Shown: in pieces, positions 1 to 7,370 of the stretch
How the letters are laid out: each line of letters opens with the position of its first letter
How positions within the stretch are numbered: position 1 is the first letter of the stretch
IMG/VR virus record: IMGVR_UViG_3300023178_000307
Coordinates: 1 to 21,689 of that record
From: a virus
Direction: 5' to 3' (one strand)
DNA length: 21,689 nucleotides
Notes under the pieces: model-generated
Database searches by the model: none
What the model saw: only the letters and a program-made list of their open reading frames with translations
What the model was told of the DNA's origin: nothing
Program-made: the position numbers and the translations under genes

Positions 1-13
1 AAATGAAGTTATA

Positions 14-33
14 AACAATTGCTAGAAATTGTT
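14..33 (-). terminator. AT-rich hairpin at the end of the tape-measure-like gene
   Basis: Inverted repeat AAACAATT / AATTGTTT (13-20 and 27-34) with a six-base loop that contains the TAG stop codon. On the minus strand it is followed by TATAACTTCATTT, which is not a clean U-tract. It may be a weak terminator or an mRNA-end structure; the window ends 12 bases further on. Confidence 0.25.
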
Positions 34-1440
34 TGACGTTGGTCTAAACGGAACGTCGTTAACAATTGTTAGCGGTGATCTAAGTGCTTGGTATATCGAA
101 GCAAGCAAAGATTTCATCTCCTTTACGTCCTTAGAAGTCATTGTGTCGGAAGATGCAGGAGTATTTGATGCAGAAGATTCTTTTGACTTTTTTGCTGGTG
201 TACTGCTTGTTGGAGAAGAGGATTCTTTCAGAGCTGCGGTTGCTTGATTAATTTTTTCCAAAGCATTAGAAGATTTATTAGCACTAGAACCACCACTACC
301 TTCGCTTTCTTTATTAAATGGTTTTGTTACTCTCTCCTTTAGCTCTTGCGAGGTACTTACAACTTGACTCATAGCATCAGATCCTTTTTTCCTTGCATCT
401 TCTATTTTTGATTTAACCAAAGCTGTTATATCATTTACGCCGGATATACCTGACTTAAGTTTAGATTGTTCTGAAACCAAATCTTGTTTAGGCGTCACCT
501 CAGATTTTTGAGGTACAACTGGTGTTGAGGTCTTGAGAACTTCGGTATCCTTTATTGTCTCCACTTTAGGAACGCTTGGGTTTGGAGTCTTGAGAACCTC
601 TGTATCCTTTATCGTCTCTACCTTAGGAGCATTCGAGGCCGAAGATAACTTTTGAAGATCCTCTTGAGTAAAATATTCTCGGTCTCTTTCGCTGAGGAAA
701 TAATCAAATTCATCCTTTAGGTAATCAGGATCAGCCAAAAGCTCCTGCTGGTCACTTTCGTCTAGGTCATTTTTAGAATACTCTATAAACTCGCTAATAA
801 GCTTTGAGTCGGATGTAATCTTAGAAAGTGCAGCTTGCAATGGGTTTTGTTGTACAATTCTTCCAAGTTTTATATTTTTTTCTCTCTCTTCCGCAAGCAT
901 CATATCCATCATCTGCTGCTCCATAGTCCTAACTTTATTGCCTTTATCTAACTTAACAAGCTCTGGTCCACCCTCACCAACAACCGCAATACCATCACCC
1001 TCAACAGTACCACCCTGTTTCAGTCCATTAATTTTTGGTATAACATCAGAGAAAACATTTTTTACACCACTACTCAGGATACCTTTAAAATCTATTGGCT
1101 CTCCGGATTTTACTTGTGCAATTTGACTAGGTAAATTTGAAATAAAATTAGAGGAGGATTCAATAAGAGACTTGGAAATACTATCCTTTAAATCGCTGAT
1201 GAGCTTATCATTCTCAGAAGTTATCGTTTTAGTAAAAGACTCGGTAAATCCCTTAAAAGCCTTTTCCAAATCTTGCCCGCTGGGCATAGCTCCTTTTTTA
1301 ATATCACTTGTCAGATTCTTTATACTCTCGGAGGATTCTATATTAGCCTTAGTAGATTCCTTAAGCTCTTGATAAAGTGAATCAAAATTTGAAGAAAGAG
1401 TAGTAAGTTCTCTTAGCAATTTGTCAGATCCGTTTACCAT
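22..1440 (-). CDS. Tape-measure-like tail protein (472 aa)
   Basis: Probably the tail tape measure protein, which sets tail length and fills the tube before ejection. Residues 143-170 carry a motif frequent in tape measure proteins: GGTVEGDG, then AVVGEGGPELVKL and a GNKV ending. The rest is mostly helical or low complexity: an N-terminal coiled-coil-like region (1-110), an acidic middle (220-265), and a Ser/Thr/Lys/Pro-rich region (270-440) with a 19-residue tandem duplication. No clear membrane helix is visible. The gene is complete; its ATG is preceded by 47 non-coding bases holding a TATATA box inside an inverted repeat. Its position after sheath, tube and the two-frame chaperone candidate is the classic place for a tape measure gene. 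At about 1.5 Angstrom per residue it would fit a tail near 70 nm, shorter than T4 (gp29 is about 590 aa). It could instead be another hub or scaffold protein that shares the motif. Confidence 0.6.
   Translation of the reverse strand: MVNGSDKLLRELTTLSSNFDSLYQELKESTKANIESSESIKNLTSDIKKGAMPSGQDLEKAFKGFTESFTKTITSENDKLISDLKDSISKSLIESSSNFISNLPSQIAQVKSGEPIDFKGILSSGVKNVFSDVIPKINGLKQGGTVEGDGIAVVGEGGPELVKLDKGNKVRTMEQQMMDMMLAEEREKNIKLGRIVQQNPLQAALSKITSDSKLISEFIEYSKNDLDESDQQELLADPDYLKDEFDYFLSERDREYFTQEDLQKLSSASNAPKVETIKDTEVLKTPNPSVPKVETIKDTEVLKTSTPVVPQKSEVTPKQDLVSEQSKLKSGISGVNDITALVKSKIEDARKKGSDAMSQVVSTSQELKERVTKPFNKESEGSGGSSANKSSNALEKINQATAALKESSSPTSSTPAKKSKESSASNTPASSDTMTSKDVKEMKSLLASIYQALRSPLTIVNDVPFRPTSNNF
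530..630 (-). repeat. 57-bp tandem repeat inside the tape-measure-like gene
   Basis: Two imperfect direct copies, about 530-573 and 587-630, offset by 57 bases, encode the repeated unit VPKVETIKDTEVLKT plus a four-residue Pro-containing linker. Differences between the copies are mainly at third codon positions, so the duplication is kept in frame and is not recent. Confidence 0.85.
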
Positions 1441-1458
1441 TAACAGATTGGGTTATTT

Positions 1459-1475
1459 TCTGATTATATATCAGA
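1459..1475 (-). promoter_or_regulatory. Late-promoter-like TATATA box in a dyad
   Basis: In the 47-base gap before the tape-measure-like gene the minus strand reads TCTGATATATAATCAGA. GATATATAA resembles the T4 late promoter box TATAAATA and recurs before other genes here. It sits inside a six-base inverted repeat (TCTGAT / ATCAGA). The box is about 23 bases before the ATG, a plausible spacing for a short late leader. Confidence 0.45.
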
Positions 1476-1487
1476 CATTAACGATTA

Positions 1488-1763
1488 TCACTTATTGTTA
1501 AAGCTAAAGACCTCGGTCTGGCCACTCTCCTGGAGTTTTTTCTTGTTCTCCTCTTCAACAGAGTCGTTTAATTTATCTAGCCAAATCTGATATTCATAAA
1601 AAGGAACTGACTCTAGCCAATTAGGATCTATTGTGTGTTCTCTCCAAAGACGGAACTTGAGATCAAAATAATTCTCTAAAGATATCTGAAATAACGAAAA
1701 GAGATCTGAACCCGGAGGGAAAGTAAATTGGAGCGGTGACCTCCCCAGCACCGCAAGAATCAC
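1488..1763 (-). CDS. Downstream frame of a probable frameshifted tail chaperone/baseplate protein (91 aa)
   Basis: This frame overlaps the end of the preceding ORF by 101 nt and contains no ATG. Its only plausible own start is a GTG at 1763 with no good ribosome site. Residues 17-75 look like real protein: PPGSDLFSLFQ, then NYFDLKFRLWREH, then DPNWLESVPFYEYQIWLDKLN. It ends Lys/Asn-rich. It is in the +1 (equivalently -2) frame relative to the upstream ORF. Re-pairing of tRNA-Pro from CCC to CCT at 1719-1716 would give a continuous YFPPGSDLFSLF. Together with its place just before the tape-measure-like gene, this suggests the extension half of a tail assembly chaperone pair, like lambda gpG-T or Mu gp41-42. 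Independent translation from the GTG, or a sequencing indel, remain possible. Confidence 0.6.
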   Translation of the reverse strand: MILAVLGRSPLQFTFPPGSDLFSLFQISLENYFDLKFRLWREHTIDPNWLESVPFYEYQIWLDKLNDSVEEENKKKLQESGQTEVFSFNNK

Positions 1764-2475
1764 ATTTTACTCTTACCCTTAGATTTGTTCCTATCTTGAT
1801 TTTTTCTGCTAATTCAAAATAAGCAGAAAACTCCTCCTTTGTCCATTCTTCCAAAGAAGAAACCATAGTCTCCTTGATTTTAAAATAATCAAGACCTCTC
1901 CAATCATTAAAATAAAATGGAGCTATTTTTATAAAACTCTTGTCGACTTCTTCACCCTTTGCAACACAATCAGCAACAAAAGATGATATTGCTTTTGTTA
2001 CACCAATTGACGGTGGCGACATTTTTATAGTTTTCCCTATTCTTCTAATAGGGAAAACAAAACCTCTTTCGGTAGTGGAATAATATTTAAGCAAATCCCG
2101 ATCTATATCATAATTGCTCAACACACCAGTTCTAAGCTCAATACCTTCCATCCCAGAGCATCCTTTTGTAGTGCATCCACCTTCAGGGTTTACAATAATC
2201 CTGTTTTCCCCCTTAACAAAAGTTAAGTCCCTTATAGCCATGATGATAAAGAACCTATCTTCTTGCTTTAGGTCCCGGTAAGACACAAGACCTCCGTTTT
2301 CCTCAAACTTAACTTTACAGCATGCCTCAAGAATGAAATTAAGCTTGTTATCTATATCTAGCATGTCATCCTCATCTATTGTTGAGAATTGTCGTATTTC
2401 CCTGACCTCCGCTGGTCTGATAGCTATTCTTGTTGCTTCCGGATAAAATAATCCCTGAGAGGGTAACATCCCCAT
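1663..2475 (-). CDS. T4-like baseplate-hub or tail-assembly chaperone protein with Cys pairs
   Basis: The ORF can open at a TTG (2493), but I prefer an ATG at 2475 or 2469, because LPSQGLFYP is the usual kind of N-terminal motif in this type of phage protein. With TTG numbering it is 276 aa. Two cysteine pairs, C107-x4-C112 and C244-x2-C247 (KCDSCGAG), suggest a zinc-ribbon arrangement. The middle is helical with RDLKQEDRFFIIMAIRDL. The family assignment is by general resemblance to T4-type baseplate/hub proteins and is not firm. The beginning lies inside the preceding 118-aa gene in another frame, so the two are translationally linked. The end overlaps the 91-residue frame; ribosomal slippage at codon 259 would give a product of about 334 aa. 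Placement between tube and tape-measure genes favours a tail-assembly role. Confidence 0.5.
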   Translation of the reverse strand: MGMLPSQGLFYPEATRIAIRPAEVREIRQFSTIDEDDMLDIDNKLNFILEACCKVKFEENGGLVSYRDLKQEDRFFIIMAIRDLTFVKGENRIIVNPEGGCTTKGCSGMEGIELRTGVLSNYDIDRDLLKYYSTTERGFVFPIRRIGKTIKMSPPSIGVTKAISSFVADCVAKGEEVDKSFIKIAPFYFNDWRGLDYFKIKETMVSSLEEWTKEEFSAYFELAEKIKIGTNLRVRVKCDSCGAGEVTAPIYFPSGFRSLFVISDIFRELF

Positions 2476-2728
2476 CGAGGTTTTTCCACCCAAGGTCTAA
2501 TGGTTTAGATTCGGCCTCTTGCACATAAGGTTGACTTTCAACTTTACCTTCATGAATGTTACCAAGAGGGTCTTCTGTATTTTCGGGCTGCTTTTCTGGA
2601 TAAATATTTTCTTGTAGCTCTGTATCCAGATTCAAGCCATCTGGTTCATCATATTTAATACCACCAGCGATTTCTTTTTCCCTGAGTATTTCTTCTGGAG
2701 AAAGGTTATTATCGGACATATTTGACAT
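2372..2728 (-). CDS. Acidic, disordered small protein of unknown function (118 aa)
   Basis: I do not recognise this protein. It starts at an ATG with an A-rich lead-in (AAAGAAA) and is acidic and Pro/Glu/Asn-rich in residues 8-75, then Gly/Ser/Thr/Asn-rich with SGIILSGSNKNSYQTSGGQG near the end. No hydrophobic core is obvious, so it is probably largely disordered. Its last 100 or so bases overlap the start of the next gene in a different frame. It is the first gene after the tube pair and has its own promoter-like box, so it probably belongs to the tail-assembly group, perhaps as a small chaperone or a structural linker. Confidence 0.6.
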   Translation of the reverse strand: MSNMSDNNLSPEEILREKEIAGGIKYDEPDGLNLDTELQENIYPEKQPENTEDPLGNIHEGKVESQPYVQEAESKPLDLGWKNLDGDVTLSGIILSGSNKNSYQTSGGQGNTTILNNR

Positions 2729-2736
2729 TTTCTTTA

Positions 2737-2751
2737 TATACCGTTGGTATA
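2737..2751 (-). promoter_or_regulatory. Promoter-like TATATA box with inverted repeat
   Basis: The minus strand reads TATACCAACGGTATATAAAG just before the ATG of the 118-aa gene. TATACC and GGTATA form a perfect six-base inverted repeat around a three-base loop, overlapping the ACGGTATATAAAG box. The box is only about 6 bases from the ATG, so a transcript from it would be nearly leaderless. It could also be an operator. The other bases of this 67-bp gap are AT-rich without further clear signals. Confidence 0.35.
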
Positions 2752-2795
2752 AAAAAACCAGAAATTATAGAAAAAAATTGGAGTTAAGTTCCGTA

Positions 2796-3374
2796 TTAAA
2801 GGAATAGGTCGTTCCAGTAATCTGACTTCCATGTAGTATCAATGGTATAAAGAGCATCTCCGATATCGTAAGAAAGGTTCATTGGAGTAATTGGCTCTAC
2901 CAAGAAACAATTGTTCAGTGTTATCCTCCTGAAGACATCACCTTGTTTATTAAAAACAGAAACTACCATAGAACCAACATAATCTCTTTTAAGACCCATT
3001 GCTCCAGTTAATGGATTGTAAATTAAATCAGACCATTGTCTTAAAACCTTATAAAGAACCATAGAATTGTCCTCATTAAGGTTCACTTCGAAAGACATAT
3101 TAAACTGTACATCAGATGTAGATGGTTCACCACCAGCATACCTTCTTTCAGCAAACTTGTAATATTGGGTAACAGCATCAGCTGGCTGTATATCAACTTG
3201 TAAGGCAGAAATACTCTTCACTTGCTGAGTAAGTATATTCTCACCCTTAAATGTAGTATTAGCAAGATTGATACCGTTAGGTGGAGTTATAAGAACCTCA
3301 AACTGGTTTAAGAAAACCGGCTCGTAGTTATTCCTTGCTGCCTTAGAGTTGTTAAAATGTGGTAAACCTGCCAT
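2796..3374 (-). CDS. Tail tube protein, gp19-like, second copy (192 aa)
   Basis: Tail tube subunit that polymerises into the inner tube through which DNA passes. It matches the T4 gp19 type by length (163 in T4, 192 here), the MAGLPHF start, an EPVFLNQFEVLI strand, RYAGGEP, the conserved WSDLIYNPLTG segment (residues 114-125), and VFNKQGDVFRRITL near the end. It clearly resembles the neighbouring 184-aa protein across its full length, roughly half of positions by eye, with a longer loop near residues 35-50. It ends DYWNDLFL, close to its partner's DYWDDLFL. It follows the other tube gene by 17 bases. One copy may be the main tube and the other a minor or terminal ring. Confidence 0.88.
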   Translation of the reverse strand: MAGLPHFNNSKAARNNYEPVFLNQFEVLITPPNGINLANTTFKGENILTQQVKSISALQVDIQPADAVTQYYKFAERRYAGGEPSTSDVQFNMSFEVNLNEDNSMVLYKVLRQWSDLIYNPLTGAMGLKRDYVGSMVVSVFNKQGDVFRRITLNNCFLVEPITPMNLSYDIGDALYTIDTTWKSDYWNDLFL

Positions 3375-3385
3375 TTATGCTTTGT

Positions 3386-3398
3386 TATATTTTATAGG
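3386..3398 (-). promoter_or_regulatory. Weak late-promoter-like box before second tube gene
   Basis: The minus strand reads CCTATAAAATATA across the end of the first tube gene and the 17-base gap. It is close to the T4 late box TATAAATA but lacks the CGGA lead seen at other sites. It is about 12 bases from the ATG. Composition alone could explain it. Confidence 0.25.
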
Positions 3399-3946
3399 AA
3401 TAAATCGTCCCAGTAATCAACTGCCCAAGTCATATTAATCTCATAGAGCGTAGTACCATTTACGTATTCTAGCTCCATAGGATCAATTGCTTTTAGTGGG
3501 AAGCAATCCTTAAGAGTAATTCTCCTAAATACATCACCATTTTTATTGAAGACAGACACAACGATTGTCCCAGTATAATCTGCTTTAATTCCTTGCGCCC
3601 CTGTCAATGGATTGTAAATTAAATCAGTCCACTGTCTCATCGTCTTAAAGACGTACATTGAATTAGCATCGTCAAGGTTGACAGTAAACTTTAAACCAAG
3701 ATCCAGAGTTGTTGTATCTGGTTTACCTCCAGCATAGTTCCTCTTTGCAAACTTATATTTCTGAGATACAAAGCTAGGGTTTTTATCCACATCCAAACCA
3801 CTTACAGAAACAACTTGTTCTAGTAGCACTGGACCTCCAGAAACAGCCGCAGGTGGTATAACATTTACCTCAAATTGGTTAAGGTAAACCGGCTCAAATT
3901 TATTAACCGAGTTTATGGAATTTTGGTAATGTGGTAAACCAGCCAT
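3392..3946 (-). CDS. Tail tube protein, gp19-like, first copy (184 aa)
   Basis: Tail tube subunit of the contractile tail. The MAGLPHYQNS start, EPVYLNQFEVNVIPP strand, RNYAGGKP, WTDLIYNPLTGAQG (near residue 111) and VFNKNGDVFRRITL are shared with the next gene, and the general layout is that of T4 gp19. It lies directly after the sheath gene, as in T4. It has the best-looking late-promoter box in the window and an AAGGA stretch about 12 bases before the ATG, so it is probably the highly expressed major tube protein. This choice between the copies is inference. Confidence 0.9.
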   Translation of the reverse strand: MAGLPHYQNSINSVNKFEPVYLNQFEVNVIPPAAVSGGPVLLEQVVSVSGLDVDKNPSFVSQKYKFAKRNYAGGKPDTTTLDLGLKFTVNLDDANSMYVFKTMRQWTDLIYNPLTGAQGIKADYTGTIVVSVFNKNGDVFRRITLKDCFPLKAIDPMELEYVNGTTLYEINMTWAVDYWDDLFL

Positions 3947-3966
3947 TTAGTCTTGTCCTTTTTTTA

Positions 3967-3976
3967 TATTTATCCG
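3967..3976 (-). promoter_or_regulatory. Late-promoter-like CGGATAAATA before the tube genes
   Basis: The minus strand reads CGGATAAATATAAAAAAAGG, about 20 bases before the tube ATG. GATAAATA differs from the T4 late box TATAAATA at one position. This is the best promoter candidate in the window, and it fits the need for many tube subunits. Confidence 0.5.
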
Positions 3977-3979
3977 AAT

Positions 3980-3995
3980 TTTCAATTTTTTGAAA
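3980..3995 (-). terminator. AT-rich hairpin just after the sheath stop codon
   Basis: Perfect inverted repeat TTTCAA / TTGAAA with an AAAA loop (minus strand), directly after the sheath stop codon and directly before the CGGATAAATA box. It has no GC-rich stem and no U-tract, so it would be a weak terminator at best. It could instead mark or protect an mRNA end. Confidence 0.25.
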
Positions 3996-6900
3996 TTAAG
4001 CGAATTGGATAAATCCTCCAGCAGCGATACCACCAGTTCTTGTAACAGTAATTCTGTTTATGAACTTCTGAATACCTCTAGCAGGTTCGATAATTACATC
4101 AATAATACCGATGTTCTGATCGATAATAGAAGGAGGGTTGTTAGAAGAATCCATGATTACTTGGTAAGCATAAATACCACCACCAGCTCTAACTCCATCT
4201 AAGTAGTTATCTACAAGGGTTTTGATCTCTAGTCTTATAGAATCTTCATTGAAATCAAATAGGTAGTTAGCCATGATCTCTTCAACGTCATTCTCAACAC
4301 TGATGAGAAGGTCCCTCACGTGTACTAAATTAAATGCCGAATTAACAGTTTGATAAGCTGTTTGGTTACCAAAGACAACTACACCAAGGCCTCTCTTCTT
4401 AATTATAGGGTTAAGACCTACTGGCTCCAACCATCCTCTATCTTCGTCAGTGAAATCATATTCGAGTCCGACAAGGTTTTGTCCTGAGATTACCCCTCTC
4501 TTCTGACCTGCTATAATGCTGTAAGGTTCGCCATTAGCAAATTTTCTAACAAAGTTGTTGGAGATATAAGCTGCAGGAGGAACGTTTACATTTCTATTAT
4601 TTTCCCTTACCGTTAAGTATGGCGTATAGAAAGCAGCGTATTTGGCTCCTTGATCTTCAGTAGGTAAACTGAAAGTGTAAGAAGGATTAAGAGATAAGTT
4701 ACCACCTTCCGAAATATATTGTGCCTTCAGTGAAGGATATGGGTTAGTTTGTGTTGGTGCATCAGTAAACCTAGGGTCTGTTGACTCCCTAAACTGCTCC
4801 ATCGAAGGAGCGTTAATTAAAGCAAGAGCCTTCTGTCTCATCATTGCCAACTTACTAAGCTGATATTTAGAGTTAGGCAAAATCTGACCACTGAAGGTAT
4901 CTACGATGTATCTGAACGAGATCACATCCTTAGCAGCAAGTGTCGCTGCAATGTTTGTGTTGTACATTACATCCAGTAGTTCAGATACTCTAGCATCAGT
5001 ACCATTTGGCCTGTGGGAATCCCTCATTGTAAACCCATTCAGGTATGTGAAGTCGAAAGACCTAGTAAACTGAGGTATTGACTTAAACTTCTGAACTTGA
5101 ATCGGACTCCCCGCATAGTAATAAAGAGGCCTTGCAGTTGTTACTTGCACAACGTTTGGTGTTGTTGTTTGAGCAACCGAGGTAACTCTCGTTAACCTAT
5201 ATTGTCTATTACTACCAACGGTTTCACAAATATCCTGGTCAGTAGATACTATAAGATCACCAACAGATATTGGGGATGATGGTGAAGAAGATATAGTGAA
5301 ATTAGTCGGATCTATTTGTGTTATCACATCGATAAACTGGTTAATAGAGCCTACAGATGAAACTATATCAGTCTTACCCGCAGCTACTGGAAGACCAATA
5401 TTGTCAGAAGCAAAAGGTTTGCTGCCAGGTAAACCCGTGGAGAATGCAGTATAATCTACCAAATTGTCTGGATTTTGTCTAGCAACGTTATCAAACTGCC
5501 TAGCATATGCTACAGCAAATTGGTCTCTATCAATTGTGCTTTCGTATGAAATATAATTAATGGAACTTCCAGTTTCATTTAACCAAATCTGGTCTCCATC
5601 CTCAAGTTCACCGTAAAGCAAGTCCTGGTAGAATGCTGTAGACAATTGTCCAGTTAAGGCGTTACTAGCTGTTCCACCGGTTACTGAACTAACTGATGTA
5701 ATATCTAAATAATCAGAAGATGCAAATTGATAATAGTCAGCAGAAATGTTTCCAGATGTAGCTCCCACCATATTGCTATATGGAGTAACTGAGACACCTT
5801 GAGCAGAGTATGATGCAGTATCAAGTGGGTGTGTCCATGTTAGGAGCACTTCTCCACCCGTTTGAATAACACCAGACACTCTTAGTTTTACTAGGTCATT
5901 TTCGGAGAATTGGTTTATAACTGAACCAGTTAACCCAGATAAACCAGTAACTCTACCCATAATGTAAGGCGAAGAGGTAGCGCTTGGAGTTGCAAAAGAT
6001 ACCAATTCGTTTTTCTCTGCTGTAGTAAGGGAAGCACCGGTAACTCCGCTGTTAGTTACTACATAATGTAAACCTCCATACTTAAGGGAAGGATCATAAC
6101 CATCGAAAGCTGTTGCTCCTACACCATATGTAGAGGTAGCTCCAATAGTTAGTAGTGTACCAACATTTATAGAATCCGGTGATGATCCACTAGCACCAGT
6201 AGCTGCATCGGTTATTGTCGTAACATTTTGTGAGTATAGGTAATCAGCAGTAAGATTCTGATCATAGCTTAAGAAATTAAGTCTTGCATCAACAATGTCC
6301 CTATCTGCCGTAAGCTCGTCAATTAAGTGGTGTCCTACAAGGTCAATCTTATAAGGATTAGTACAGATATCATCCATTGCATCCTCATCAACAGCACAGA
6401 ATAAACCGGTAGAAGGAGTATTATTGTTAATAAGCGTTTGGATGTATTGGTTATTACCATTCAGGTCAACAAAATCTGGGATTAAACATCCTGTGGTTGA
6501 AGTAACAATATTCACATCAGGTTGTGATAAGAAATTGTTGATCTGGCTTTTTATAAATCCATTTCTTGTAAAGTATGAACTCCATTTAGGGTCTAAAGAT
6601 AGTGTCTCGTAATCAGTCCAATCTCCAGATACTGAGATAACATCTATAAAGTAATCCGAAATGTAATCATATGGGTGCATGAAGCTAGGAACGTTGTCCG
6701 CTCCATACCAATCTAAGGCAAAAACATCATATCCTTGTAAAGGTTGAACCGCATCAGTTGATTTCCTAACAATGACACTTATTGCTTCCTTACCAAGGTT
6801 AACAAGGTTAAAAAGTCTACCAGTATCTACAGCAGAAAGTGTAGCTAAGAAGTAATCGGTATCAGCAAACCAAAATCTCTCCTTATTATAGAAGGAGGAA

Positions 6901-7292
6901 TATAGCCTGGAGGTAAGAACCCCGTTAGATTGCTCAGTATCAATCGAATAACCAAAATAGTTAACCACATCAGCTGTAGGGCTATCTATATCATTATTCA
7001 AATTCAACAAATTCAGAGCAAATACTGGGCCAGTATTTAAACACGCAAATATTGAGCGGTGGAAGTAAGATCCTTTAGCCTCTAAAGTCTTATCTATATC
7101 ACCAAAAATTGCTACCGCTGTAGTTACATCCGGTAAATACACGGGAGCATTAAAAGGTCCTTTATTCGAAAATCCCACCACCAATCTTATAGTCTGAGAC
7201 GTAAGAATGACGTTTTCTGAAGCGTCAAACTCAAGCGTATAGACTCCTGATGCTTTAAATTGGGATAAATCCAGTTTGATTTTCTTTGCCAT
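3996..7292 (-). CDS. Contractile tail sheath protein, gp18-like (1098 aa)
   Basis: Main subunit of the contractile tail sheath, which shortens to drive the tube through the host envelope. The N-terminus (SGVYTLEFDASENV, then RLVVGFSNKGPFNAPVYL, then FHRSIFACLNTGPVFALNL) is the T4-type sheath pattern. The C-terminal part (NLVHVRDLLISVENDVEEI, then YLFDFNEDSIRLEIKTLVDN, then INRITVTRTGGIAAGGF) is the conserved domain that joins neighbouring subunits. It is much longer than T4 gp18 (about 659 aa). The extra sequence is mainly in the middle, roughly residues 360-740, which is rich in Ser, Thr and Gly and likely forms beta domains on the tail surface. It sits between terminase and tube genes as in T4. 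The ATG is preceded by ATATCTCTTGTACAATA, similar to the leader of the gp14-like gene. Confidence 0.93.
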   Translation of the reverse strand: MAKKIKLDLSQFKASGVYTLEFDASENVILTSQTIRLVVGFSNKGPFNAPVYLPDVTTAVAIFGDIDKTLEAKGSYFHRSIFACLNTGPVFALNLLNLNNDIDSPTADVVNYFGYSIDTEQSNGVLTSRLYSSFYNKERFWFADTDYFLATLSAVDTGRLFNLVNLGKEAISVIVRKSTDAVQPLQGYDVFALDWYGADNVPSFMHPYDYISDYFIDVISVSGDWTDYETLSLDPKWSSYFTRNGFIKSQINNFLSQPDVNIVTSTTGCLIPDFVDLNGNNQYIQTLINNNTPSTGLFCAVDEDAMDDICTNPYKIDLVGHHLIDELTADRDIVDARLNFLSYDQNLTADYLYSQNVTTITDAATGASGSSPDSINVGTLLTIGATSTYGVGATAFDGYDPSLKYGGLHYVVTNSGVTGASLTTAEKNELVSFATPSATSSPYIMGRVTGLSGLTGSVINQFSENDLVKLRVSGVIQTGGEVLLTWTHPLDTASYSAQGVSVTPYSNMVGATSGNISADYYQFASSDYLDITSVSSVTGGTASNALTGQLSTAFYQDLLYGELEDGDQIWLNETGSSINYISYESTIDRDQFAVAYARQFDNVARQNPDNLVDYTAFSTGLPGSKPFASDNIGLPVAAGKTDIVSSVGSINQFIDVITQIDPTNFTISSSPSSPISVGDLIVSTDQDICETVGSNRQYRLTRVTSVAQTTTPNVVQVTTARPLYYYAGSPIQVQKFKSIPQFTRSFDFTYLNGFTMRDSHRPNGTDARVSELLDVMYNTNIAATLAAKDVISFRYIVDTFSGQILPNSKYQLSKLAMMRQKALALINAPSMEQFRESTDPRFTDAPTQTNPYPSLKAQYISEGGNLSLNPSYTFSLPTEDQGAKYAAFYTPYLTVRENNRNVNVPPAAYISNNFVRKFANGEPYSIIAGQKRGVISGQNLVGLEYDFTDEDRGWLEPVGLNPIIKKRGLGVVVFGNQTAYQTVNSAFNLVHVRDLLISVENDVEEIMANYLFDFNEDSIRLEIKTLVDNYLDGVRAGGGIYAYQVIMDSSNNPPSIIDQNIGIIDVIIEPARGIQKFINRITVTRTGGIAAGGFIQFA

Positions 7293-7315
7293 TATTGTAC
7301 AAGAGATATTTTTGC

Positions 7316-7330
7316 CTACTATATATCTAA
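7316..7330 (-). promoter_or_regulatory. Late-promoter-like box before the sheath gene
   Basis: The minus strand reads TTAGATATATAGTAG, about 27 bases before the sheath ATG. The GATATATA core is shared with boxes at 1465-1472 and 12584-12591. A second copy, CGATATATAC, lies at 7371-7380. It fits strong late expression of sheath. Confidence 0.42.
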
Positions 7331-7339
7331 ACCAAAACC

Positions 7340-7355
7340 AGCATTTTTGTATGCT
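7340..7355 (-). terminator. Small hairpin between terminase and sheath genes
   Basis: Inverted repeat AGCAT / ATGCT with a six-base loop, followed on the minus strand by GGTTTTGGTTTAG. It lies between the large terminase stop and the sheath promoter box, the place for a terminator, but the stem is only five pairs. The 103-bp gap holds this and two TATATA boxes, with nothing else evident. Confidence 0.25.
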
Positions 7356-7370
7356 ACTCGGTTAGTAATT

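Noticed and set aside
35-71. Palindromes near the end of the tape-measure-like gene (GACGTT/AACGTC and TAACAATTGTTA)
   Set aside because: They lie within coding sequence of the conserved-looking C-terminus and are probably chance in AT-rich DNA.
2752-2795. Possible terminator after the second tube gene (GGAACTTAACTCC then T-run)
   Set aside because: The stem has only about three pairs, so it does not qualify as a hairpin terminator despite the following T-run.
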